DNA of 64,000 bases from contig WPIO01000006.1 in assembly GCA_009760855.2 (NCBI GenBank), positions 11,171,001 to 11,235,000 of the forward strand. Direction: 5' to 3'. Under the pieces are notes generated by a model that saw only the letters and a program-made list of their open reading frames with translations, searched no databases and was not told the DNA's origin. Below, in pieces: positions 55,133 to 64,000 of the stretch. The translations under genes and the position numbers were made by a program. Numbering within the stretch: position 1 is the first letter of the stretch; the number at the start of each line of letters is the position of its first letter. Origin of the DNA: Cristatella mucedo (taxonomy: Eukaryota; Bryozoa; Phylactolaemata; Cristatellidae).

Positions 55133-56115
55133 GATAATAATAATAATAATAATAATGTACTTGATAAAGCGCCCTCAGAGAACTTAATCTCTTTCTAGGC
55201 ACTTTACATTTGCTGCAAAGGGAAATGCAATTAAATGGTAATTAAATTAAATTAAATTAAATGGTAAGTAAAATCATGCTTAAAAAACGAACAAAATGAA
55301 TAACATGGTTAGGGGTGACATGCATAGGGTCAGCATGCAAATGTGGTTAGTGGCAGCATGCACAGTGTCAGCACGCATAAGCACATCAAGGACGAATCAC
55401 AGGGACCCACTAAATGCTGTCCTAAATAGGTGTGTTTTTAAGTTCCTTTTAAATGTGGTCAGGTCAGGGGATGTTCTGACGCAGGTCGGGAGGGAGTTCC
55501 AGGCTTTGGGAGCATACGAACTAAATGCATGGTCTCCAAAGGATTTGAGGTTTGTACGAGGTATTTGTAGACTGTCAAATTCCGAAAAGCGGGTGGTACG
55601 ATGCTTGGCCTGATCGGGGAGTATATCGGAGAGATAGGCTGGAGCCATAGAATGAAGGGACCTAAAAGTGAGCGACAAAACCCTGAAGTCAATCCGTTGC
55701 TTGACTGGTAGCCAGTGCAGGTCGGCGAAAATTGGAGTAATGTGGCAACTGCGACGCTCACGACAGACAAGCCTAGCTGCCGAGTTTTGCACCAGCTGCA
55801 ATCGCCTGATCGCACATGCTGGTAGGCCATTAAGCAGTGAGTTGCAGAAGTCGAGACGAGATGTCACGAATGCATGGACCCACTTAGACGTGGTATCCTT
55901 ATCTAAACAAGCCCGAATTTTAGCAATATTATGAAGCTGAAAATAGGCAGATTTGACTGTGGAGCTGATATGGTCGTCTAACGAGAGGTCGCTTTGGAAT
56001 ATGACACCTAGATTTCGAGCTGATTCGACAGAAGATATGCTGGCAGAGCCAATTTTGAGCATCAGCCTTTCCGATTTCTGAATCACACTAGGTTTGCCCA
56101 TAACTAGTAAGTTAG
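55133..56115 (-). mobile_element. LINE-B, best preserved 3' copy (234-codon ORF)
   Basis: (AAT)n tail, hairpin, 3' UTR and one unbroken frame 56101-55397. It reads MGKPSVIQKSERLMLKIGSA, LGVIFQSDLSLDDHISST, FVTSRLDFCNSLLNGLPACA, SLTFRSLHSMAPAYLSDILP and ends NLKTHLFRTAFSGSL. This is the RT thumb/C-terminal part of an L2-type protein. 5'-truncated, so not autonomous, but recent enough to have no stop. A short (ATTAA)n run lies in the 3' UTR near 55240. Confidence 0.92.
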
Positions 56116-56394
56116 ATAAAGATCAGCTGATAAAAGAACCTCATTCTAGATAGCAGAGTAAGATCCTTCCCGGCTTTGGTTAGTATTCCTGCTAATGGAG
56201 CCACTCTCTACCTAGGCACTTTGGTGGATTGCCTGTGCTGCTCTTTAATCGCTTTTACATGCACTCAGCCTGAGGTGCTTCGAGTGATGGATGTGGTATG
56301 GCAAGGCTGTGGCAGGTGGTGGTTAAGGGATTTACCTCGAGGACCAGAAGGGGCCAGGTGAGAATGAGGAATGCACTGCCGGAGGCAGACCTGC

Positions 56395-56572
56395 TCGTTC
56401 TACACCTAGGCTTGTCGGCAGTTCTCTTGTACAGTGAGAATACAGCACTGCAACGGCTATCGCCACCACTTGCAGTTGGCAATGAATATGATTGCCGGCT
56501 GCAGGACTTGATCCCTTGACCTCGGTCGTGAAGTGCGCAAGCACCATACCTCTGGTCCAAGACCCAGCTGCA
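56395..56572 (-). mobile_element. tRNA-derived SINE-2 copy
   Basis: Minus strand: GACCAGAGGTATGGTGCTTG head, 'GGTCAAGGGATCAAGTCCTG' B-box region, and 'GCCAACTGCAAGTGGTGGCG' body shared with 18010-18178. Confidence 0.72.
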
Positions 56573-56574
56573 TG

Positions 56575-57490
56575 CGCCTTTTTCTTATTATTTTTCAGAT
56601 CTCATGAGGTTTTGACCACACATCTTATCCTCAGTAGTAAACGATGTGGTGAGAAGGGTGATTAAAATGTTTGTTTTCTTTCCTGTCCTGTCTTTTCTTT
56701 CCTGTCGCTGGTTGCTGTTTTTAATGCTGGTGCTGCATTGTTCTTGCTGCTGTTACGGTAGCAGCCCACTGGCTGAAGCAATGTGGTACTGTTACTAAGT
56801 AGTTAGGATCCACTAGAAAGCTTCTTCCAACCCTCAACTGAAGACGTCGACCTTGATCTTAGCGTTGGTTTTAAAATTCGAGATTGCAGTCAAAAGTGGA
56901 AAACTTTTATGTTCTCTGATATGGCATAGAATCGCTGTGAGTCATCTTCAGGCACTATTATCCTTTGTCATGCCTGAGTCTGTCTCGTGCTTGGTAGTGA
57001 AATGCATGCAGCAATGTGTAAGGTTAGATTAATAAATCTTACCTTGATTGTCGGTGCCTGAGCTATATGAGTTACTAATTATGCTGATAAATACCTTATT
57101 GATAATAAATATAAGGTAGCTTAAGCCTTGCTGTTGTTCACAATACTCGTTATCTGCAGCTTTTCTGCAGTAAAGATGTGGCTCCATCTCTGCAAAATGG
57201 GGTGCCAGACATTAAATAAAAAAGCTTAATTTTGAGGCGTTGGCAGCATTGATTGCTGCCATACTTTTTTATAGTCGACATGCCAGCCTGCAGTGGCACT
57301 GCTTCCGAGGCTCAGTAGGCATGTTTTAATGAGCTGGTTTGGACCGGTGTTCGGTCTGGGTGCTGTGATCTCTAGCACCATTTGATGTATTGTGGGAAAC
57401 ATTATAATGGCCGAACAGGTACATGCATTTGTAATACGAGCAAACCAAGGAACCGCTGCCCTCATGGCAAATGTGATGTCGGGGCCCGGC
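56575..57490. other. Intergenic, no recognised gene
   Basis: Frames such as the minus-strand 57525-57226 stretch are open (99 codons) but match nothing I recognise. Confidence 0.45.
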
Positions 57491-57499
57491 TGTGGTGTT

Positions 57500-57665
57500 T
57501 CCTTTTTCCATGGCTGATGTATCACGTGCTAGGATCTATGAATTTGCAATAACTCAGGCCTATTTAGATGCAAATACCACATCCAGGTTGGCCTGTGCAT
57601 TTGTAATATCTCATCTCGACTTGTGTGACCCACTTCTTGCGAAGCTAGCAGTTGCCCATTTCCCA
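57500..57665 (+). mobile_element. Diverged L2-type RT scrap
   Basis: ITQAYLDANTTSRLACAFVI then SHLDLCDPLL parallels LINE-B 'IRACLDKDTTSKLVHAFVT SRLDFCNSLL'. No tail nearby. Confidence 0.6.
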
Positions 57666-57719
57666 GCCCCGTTGAACTAGTCGTCGTCGCCTTGTATCGG
57701 GGGGGGGGGGACAGTATTG

Positions 57720-58560
57720 GCAGCTGAGCAGCTGACCCCACAGGCAAGCTGGCTACCTTACAGCTGCTCGCAGGAGGCACTGGAGCACGGCCTTTCACGA
57801 CCAGCCGGCAACCTGGACCACCAGCCATCGTCACCTAACTTCCACAGCCGCCGTTTTGCGAACCTCGTCCGCCATCGTTCCAGCCACTTATGCCGACTCT
57901 GCAGCTGCGTCTTCGACCTGAGCCGCCGCATCGCTGATCTGAGCCACCGAATCTCCGGCGTCTCAGCTGCGCTGCTGCTTCCCGGACCTGCTCTGCTGCG
58001 TCCCCGGCCTGCCCTGCCACGTCTCCTGCGTGCTCAGACTCTCTGGCCTGCTCACACTTTATAGCCAGCTTAGCCTCTCTGGCCTGCACAGGCTATCTGG
58101 CCTGCTCAGACTATCGAGCCTGAGCCTCGTCACAGCCCACCCGCTCGTCACAGGCTAACTTTGACTTCATGGCTTGTGCAGCATCGAAAGCCGTTGCCTC
58201 TGCCAGACGCTGTGGCTTCTCTGCGGACGCCACGGCCTTCCTTGCCGACGCTGTTGCCTTTCGGTGCGCCACCTCGCCGCCGGACACTTTCTTTTCACTA
58301 CTACATGCCTCAGCCCCTCTGCTGACCGTTGCCTCGCAGAACGTTGTCACCTCTCGACACACCATCGGCGCCTGGCACACTGTTGCTGCCTGGCAAATCA
58401 CTACCACTCCTTGTTCCGCCGCCTCTTCGTGGCAAGCAATCTTTGCTTGGCCAACTGTCATCGCCTCGAGAGCCGGTGTCTCCTGCCCCACAGCAGCAGC
58501 CTGGAAAACCTTGGTCGCCTGGCACACTATTGGCGATTGCCGCTGCTGCTTTCGATAGCT
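57720..58560 (-). other. Low-complexity Ala/Cys/Val-rich open region
   Basis: Long open frames on both strands. The minus-strand frame has loosely repeated units such as VICQAATVCQAPMVC. It adjoins the gag-like piece at 58.6 kb and may be the low-complexity part of the same retroelement. No family recognised. Confidence 0.3.
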
Positions 58561-58599
58561 ACTGTAGGCCCCCTCAGTCCGACTAGCTTTTACCCGATC

Positions 58600-58960
58600 A
58601 GTGTGCAGCTGATCTACCAGCCGGCCAGGTGAATGCCCTCAATAGGGCCTCACACAGCTTGGCATAGTCGTCTTGCACTGCCCTTGGGAGACTCAAGGCA
58701 AACGTGTGCCTTGTATCGCAAGGAGCAAACACAAGTGCCACTTACTCGGTTCGTTGCGACTTTGCTCGATCTCCCTCTCGAAACTCACCAGCTAGCCAGC
58801 GAAGTCTACGAAGCCATCAAAGCTTTTGCAAACTTCGCAAGACGTCTCAAAGGCCATCGTCGACTCCATTCTGCGATCGCGAAACTGCCTCTCCTGGTCG
58901 CTTCTGTGGTCACAGCTCTCTCCGTTCGCTCATACGAAATCGCTGGCTTGTTTCATGCCA
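58600..58960 (-). pseudogene. Ty3/gypsy-type gag fragment, decayed
   Basis: Minus strand: FVDFAG, SKWHLCLLLAIQGTRLP, then (shifted frame) PRAVQDDYAKLCEALLRAF. This is the capsid pattern 'W...LL..LEGPA...Y..LK.AL...F' of gypsy-like Gag. Stops and a frameshift break it. It lies beyond the 3' side of the gypsy pol at 60-64 kb, so it is probably from a second element. Confidence 0.5.
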
Positions 58961-58999
58961 GTGTTTTCCTGGTACACTGCCTGTCCGACCCCCACTGAT

Positions 59000-59640
59000 T
59001 GTTGGGGCGTGCGTTCTTGGTGATTATTAGCACATAGTCACGTTATGATTATTTATTTAGCCACCACGGTAGAGACTGTGAAATGGTCTGATCAGGCAGA
59101 AGGCAGACAGATAAGGGCATTCTCTTAGCCCCAGCAGCGGAAGGGAAGTTTCCTTTGTCTGCCACAGCAAGATGTATAGTAGCCGACATCTTACAATAAG
59201 TGCATGAAATTGGAGAGGAAACACAATTTGCTGAGTGTGAAGTTGCAAGGGAGATAAACAGCCTTGACTGCATGGCTATAGAGCTATCGCTCAGTTTCTT
59301 CCCATGCATCCAATGCAGTATTCATCAAGATGGCAAGCCATACATTTTTGTCACCAGCCTCTTTCTTCTGTTTTCATGACAGTAATTTTGGTAGAATCCG
59401 ATAGTGATAGCCACGGTCATATCACAAGTACCTATCGATTGCACCCAGACGCTACCACTTTGCCATGGCTTCGGATTAACGTCTCCCAGAGATTCAATGA
59501 CGAGGATGTTTTTCATTACACATATGGGCGAGTTTCCACTGAATCTTAAAAGCAAATTGGCTCGTAGGATCGGTTACTACTACCCGACCAATTGCTAAGT
59601 CCTTCTCTCCTCCTGGTTGGCAGTAAACGATGTTTTGGAG
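59000..59640. other. Unassigned sequence between retroelement pieces
   Basis: No motif recognised. Could include LTR or untranslated retroelement sequence, but I found no paired LTRs. Confidence 0.35.
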
Positions 59641-60085
59641 CCGTGTATCTCCGTCTGTAACTCCACAAAGACTATGTGGGTGTTAAACAGAATTTGTATA
59701 GGGCAGTCGAAGCCTAACCGGCTTTCGGTACGAATTCGGTAGCAAAAAGACTTCATCTCACACGACAAAGAGAAAGCGAGAAGTCATGAGAACAGTTGAG
59801 ATGGTGCAGGAAGAGGGGCACGGACTTTGCAGCTAACGTGGCTTGAAAGGATATGCCATAATTGGCAGTTGGAAAGTAGATTTTTTTCGTAAGAATTACG
59901 GAAGTAAATTCCGAAGTTTGTGGCCTGCAAAACAAATGCTTTTGTCGCCGACGGTCTTAAATCATACGAATAGAACATTATTGACCTTACAGAACAGAGG
60001 GCATGATAAGGTTGAAACCGGTACTGGTGCACCACAACTCAGCCTTCTCGTGTCCTCAGGACAATAAGTTAGCTCTTCCATACCT
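59640..60085 (-). mobile_element. LINE-A 3' end, diverged
   Basis: Tail 'GTATCTCCGTCTGTAACTCC' on plus, then the C-terminal region in minus orientation ('GGCTTTCGGTACGAATTCGG', 'GGCACGGACTTTGCAGCTAA'). It sits between the gypsy integrase and the gag-like piece. Confidence 0.75.
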
Positions 60086-60264
60086 CTGCTTAAAGATGCG
60101 ATCGGCTAGGTAACCACAATGACCACTACCTAAAGAGCTAACGTTGGAGTGATTATGGGGATGATAGACATTAGCATTTTTCGATTGATCATCTGTTATT
60201 CAATAAATTTTGTAGAACCTGGACTTGGCCTTTCCTAGGATCGATCGATGTGATTTACAGTGTT

Positions 60265-60806
60265 CTAGCTATTTCGACTTCTCCGTCGCTTGTGGAAAGT
60301 GTGGGCAGCTCGTAACTTTTCTGAAACCGTATCGTCTCGAGAAATCACCAAATTCATTAGATGAGAATTGTGGACCATTGTCAGACTGCAATGACTCTCG
60401 CGTGACCCAGCTACAAATGTAGCCCGTAGTTCGGCCACCACTTCCTTGGTCGTTGATTTTAATAATTGAATTATTTCCATATTTCGATATTAAAAGTCGA
60501 TAACAATCAGGAGCTGTCGTCCTCCGTGTCAAAAGAGATTGGCAGTTACTTGTTGCCAAGTAACACTGAGCAGCGATGTTAAGATGAGTGACTCGTGCGG
60601 CTGTCTTCTCTAGTTATTTGAACCGAAACTGCAAGAATTGACAAATGTGTTAACGTCTTGGGTAATGCTCGACAGTGTGCACACGACTTTGCCTGACCCC
60701 TACATTTGGTCAACCCCTGGTGGCCCTCGTGGAGCCGCTCCAACAAAAAAGCCTGCTGGCTTTGAGGGATATACATAAATGCAATCTTCTTAACATAGTA
60801 AGCCAT
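60265..60806 (-). pseudogene. Gypsy integrase remnant
   Basis: The HHCC zinc-binding part (LHEGHQGLTKCRGQAKSCAH) is near 60720. The core, near 60300-60400, has SLQSDNGPQFSSNEF (second catalytic Asp) and HFPQATEKSK, the family's 'YPQSNG..E' box. The first catalytic Asp region is degraded. Stops and frame changes show it is dead. Confidence 0.82.
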
Positions 60807-60989
60807 TCGAAACAGAAAAATGGCTTCTTATTGCGAAGTGTTTCCGCATGGTTTGTAGTCAGCCTTTGCTCAATTTAGGCTGCCTTGACTTGGCATACTT
60901 ATTGACAGCCTGTAGCTCACGTTCGGCAATGGAGCCTGCTTCACTTCGCTCAAGCGGGCTACTGAAAGCAATTATGCAACGATGGTTTA

Positions 60990-61471
60990 TGCTTCGAGCT
61001 GAACTGCTTCGGCTTGGTCACGTTCTCTCACCTTACATAATTTTGCCCTTGACAGGGTATGAGCTACCATCGTAATCTTCCCAGGCACATACACAGCGAG
61101 AGGATTAAATCGCATCATTTTCATCAATATGGGTTGGCATCTAACTGGGACCTGGTCATGGTCCTCAGCCACTTGTAACGGAATAAGCAGTTTGTGGTCA
61201 GTGCAAAGATCAGACGAGGCAAGCCAAGAAAGAACTGGCTGAACTCCTCCTCGCATGTCCACATCACCACAGGACATTCTTTTCTATCTGAGCAAATCTT
61301 GTTTAGGTGCCTGATAACGAGCCTATACAAATGTGACAGATCGCGAATCTTGCTCTCCCGTGCCATATTGTACTGCTGCAGAACGAGGCCTAGATCGTAG
61401 GTACTGGCTTTGGCACTGACAATAAGCGGCTTTTGTCGGTCGAAATTGGCTGAGACTGGTGCCTTAGTCAA
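60990..61471 (-). pseudogene. Gypsy RNase H remnant
   Basis: TKAPVSANFDRQKPLIVSA then STYDLGLVLQQ matches 'PVL..FDP.KPL.L..DAS..G.G.VL.Q', with the first catalytic Asp apparently replaced (AKAS). Then PVRCQPILMKMMRFNPLAVY and VPGKITMVAHTLSRA, the conserved end of the domain. Confidence 0.8.
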
Positions 61472-61759
61472 AAGCTACTTCGCATCCTGTAATGCTTTCC
61501 TCTGGTTAGGCCCCTAGTACACTACTGGATTAGATGGGAGGATGGCGTTCAGCAATTTTTAAATATGGGCCTGATTTGTTGCAAATTGGCCGAGGTTGTT
61601 CACCACACTAAGGCATCGCTTTAGCCTGGCTATGTTGGTCAGATCGGGGAGATTGAAAATGGCTTCTGTTTCATCGTCTGAAGGCCGGACGCTGCTGGCA
61701 TCCATAACTTGTCATAAGAAAGTCAAAAAGGGCTGGTGAATGATGCATTAGTCTTTATT

Positions 61760-62347
61760 CAACTTTAGGCCCCGTCTTTGAAATTGCGAAAATATCGCGA
61801 TGCATCATGCTCAGCCGCCGTGGATCAATACACTGAAACACCGTCCACATAAGTGGCTACACCCTCGATCTTCGCACTGGTAATGCCAAATGACAGCCAG
61901 CAAAAGCAACAGCGTCCTAACGCTGTTATAGATCTCGTTAAGCGAGTGCTCTCCTAAGACAACAGGAAAGCCAAAAACCCACTTGAAACATCCAACTGAA
62001 AGAACAGTGTAGTAGCAACAAGCGTAAGCAAAATCTCATCAAGCGTTTGTAGTAACCTGCCTTTCACGTACCACTGCTTGACTTAAATGATTCAAGTCGA
62101 CACAATGCACACTTTGCCGTTGGGCTTTAGGGCCGGTGCTAATGGAGAGGACCACTAGGTCAGCTACAAAACAAGTTAAACGATGCCATTCTGCTCCATT
62201 CGAAGGCGTTCGTCTTTTACTAAAGGGGCTGGAGGTCTGGGTATTTGATGAACTGATTGTACGCAGTATGATTCTACGTCTGGTTAAAGTCCAATTTTCG
62301 CCAGCTGGCATTGCATTATTCCAATCAATCCAAAAACTGGATCGCAA
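61760..62347 (-). pseudogene. Gypsy reverse transcriptase remnant
   Basis: Start block ADLVVLSISTGPKAQRQSVH then CVDLNHLSQAVVRE (family 'VR.C.D...LN.A..RE'). Later FGITSAKIEGVA and YVDGVSVY near 61840, where the catalytic YxDD has become YVDG, followed by a stop. Non-functional. Confidence 0.8.
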
Positions 62348-63159
62348 AGAAAAGTCTCCTCTTAGCTGAGTTTGATCAATCCCGTGTACTGTGAAGCTTG
62401 TCGGCTGAGGAGGTTATTTCTTGCCCCATCGCCTACGCAGACTGGCAGCAGATAAGTCGTTCCTCTCCACTTCAACCTCGCTTTGGAAGTTCCCTTATAG
62501 GTCAAGAGTTTGTTGATAATACGATACGAGTACCGAACATACCGAGACCACGTTTATTCAGACCCGGCCGGTACTACAAGCGTCCAGTACAATGGAACTC
62601 CCGAAACCGGGAGTTATGCAGCAATGGGATGGGCATCTGCATCTCTCAATATTCCCATTTGTAAAGGAAGCACATAATCCCCATTCCATGTTCGACTAGG
62701 TCGCGTTGGCCGAGCTTGCTGTTTTGCAGTTGGTGTTGGAGCTAGGCCTGTATTGGTTTCTGCTCCTCGAAACACGGTCATTTCACCCTTTGCCGGTGGC
62801 AGCAGATCGCTATTGCTCGATGGCTCCCTGGTATTGCTCCACAGAGTGACATCTGTGTCTCTGTGAGCTTGCTCTGCTGTTCATGGTTTTGTGATAAATG
62901 TCACTGGTTCTGCCGGTTGAACATTCCGGCCCGGTCCTGGATGGTGTATGACCTATTACCGCGGGTTGCCACGACGTTACCTCCTCGAAGCTGCTCGTCA
63001 GCAGCAGTCCTCTTGTAGAATACTGCTTGGCCGAGATTCAGTGCACTCAGATCTCGTGCTCTGAAGTCGTAGGGCCTTCTGAAAACCGTCCGGTGCCTAG
63101 CTGTCGAGGCTGCTGCCGTAGATGTTTGGCCATTGCTGGATGTAGGTGGCTGTCCACCT

Positions 63160-63530
63160 CACGTTTGGCATGGTAGTACCTTGGGACGTACCGTAGAATC
63201 GGTGTACAATCTGGCAACACCCAGGTCGCCGACGTCATTCTTGTCAGTACTCTCTACTTTCGCAATAAAAAGGTCAGAGTGCAGTGTCATCAATCCCGTG
63301 GCCTGAATGGCTCTTGTACCAAGCAAGCATATAAGGCCATCAGAAACAACAATAAACGGTGCGACAGTCGTGGTACCTGCATTCGGGTTCGTCACGGCAA
63401 GGCCGGCTCTCCCGACTGGCACAACAGAACCGCAGTTCCAAGACCAGGCGTTGGGTCGTACCCGAGATCTGGTGTTTCCGGACAAAACGTTAATTGTGTT
63501 AATGTCAGCGCCTGTGTCTAGCTGGAAGCG
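63160..63530 (-). pseudogene. Gypsy aspartic protease remnant
   Basis: FQLDTGADINT at about 63524-63492 carries the retropepsin D-T-G-A triad. VSDGLICLLGTRAIQATGL follows and matches 'LLG...I...GL'. A stop lies just two codons upstream of FQLDTG, so it is broken from Gag. Confidence 0.82.
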
Positions 63531-63654
63531 TCATTCAGCATTGTTGACCACCATCGGAGCCGGGATGAGTGTATTCTGACAACTCGCTTCAATCGAAAAC
63601 ATTTGCATCTAGTCTTCTTCCGGAACAGCATCGCCACCTCCGTGCACACAGTGC

Positions 63655-63765
63655 AGTCTAGCACGGTACCGCCGACTAAAATGGTGGAGACCGTTGCACT
63701 TGAGGCAGCGGCGTCCTTGAGCAGAACAATCTGCACTGTGTCTCCGACCACAGTTCCGAATGTCC
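63655..63765 (-). pseudogene. Gypsy Gag nucleocapsid, two decayed zinc knuckles
   Basis: In one frame, NCGRRHSADC then SAQGRRCLKCNGLHHFSRRY: tandem CCHC boxes with the outer Cys missing from each. The spacing between knuckles is as in K02A2.6-like gypsy elements. The rest of Gag and the 5' LTR would be beyond the right edge. Confidence 0.7.
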
Positions 63766-64000
63766 AGTTCCATCGGTCCCGGCGTAGCAGCATTCGGATT
63801 TCCCCTCGGTCATCGAATATCATGCGAAAACTACTTTCGACCCTGCGGCTATGCAGCAACCATTTCAATTTGGCTAGTAGGGTTCTGAACGCTCGAAGCC
63901 TGACCGCTCATTTTATGCACTGTTCTGGGAGTGGTTTCGAACAAGCGGCAAATATCAGTTGGTGCCCGCAGTGTCAGCGCAGAATTCCCTAGAAGCAGTT

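Overview
The window is eukaryotic, and everything points to an invertebrate animal genome that I cannot name to species. It has intron-rich genes with GT-AG splice sites and CpG-rich 5' regions, many decayed L2/CR1-type LINE copies, tRNA-derived SINEs, hAT, Tc1 and Ty3/gypsy remnants, and long (GA)n, (CT)n and (TA)n tracts. There are no operons, rRNA genes or CRISPR arrays. Most long open frames are retroelement pieces or microsatellite read-through.

The host coding content I can support is two tandem, same-strand (minus) paralogues of ARB2A/FAM172A (Arb2-domain family, alpha/beta-hydrolase fold). Paralogue A can be assembled from seven exons (50859 down to 19330), which join in frame to a 493-residue protein with stop. 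Paralogue B runs from about 11.5 kb down to 2.9 kb. Six exons are visible and its last exon should lie off the left edge. Exons 2, 3, 5 and 6 have identical lengths in both copies (77, 66, 136 and 219 bp) and the intron phases match. The pair therefore arose by duplication of an intron-bearing gene, not by retrocopying. B has an acidic (T/I)EDKL(Q/P) hexapeptide repeat before the domain; A lacks it but has a long basic C-terminal tail. CpG-rich 5' regions lie at 11.84-13.13 kb (B) and 52.05-52.70 kb (A).

Layout: 0-2.4 kb, LINE-A remnant; 2.9-11.5 kb, paralogue B; 11.8-13.1 kb, CpG-rich 5' region; 13.4-19.3 kb, intergenic, with LINE-B and diverged L2 pieces, SINEs and a 300-bp (GA)n tract; 19.3-50.9 kb, paralogue A, whose introns are packed with LINE-A and LINE-B fragments, SINEs and a dead Tc1 transposase; 52-53.1 kb, CpG-rich 5' region plus a SPIN-like hAT MITE; 54.2 kb, an orphan Cys-rich candidate exon; 55.1-56.1 kb, the best preserved LINE-B; 57.5-59 kb, L2 and gag-like debris; 60.2-64 kb, a decayed Ty3/gypsy gag-pol on the minus strand.

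The most interesting structural signal is a 3'-terminal hairpin shared by LINE-B and the tRNA-SINE family, which suggests that LINE-B machinery mobilises the SINE. Other notable points are the SPIN-like hAT MITE, the hexapeptide expansion in paralogue B, a perfect 18-bp-arm inverted repeat at 44.8 kb, and several splice-flanked open segments that belong to neither paralogue. LINE-A and LINE-B are names used only here for the two L2-like families. LINE-A ends in a conserved 'GGAGTTACAGACGGAGATAC' 3' tail. LINE-B ends in the GCGCC...GGCGC hairpin followed by (ATT)n.
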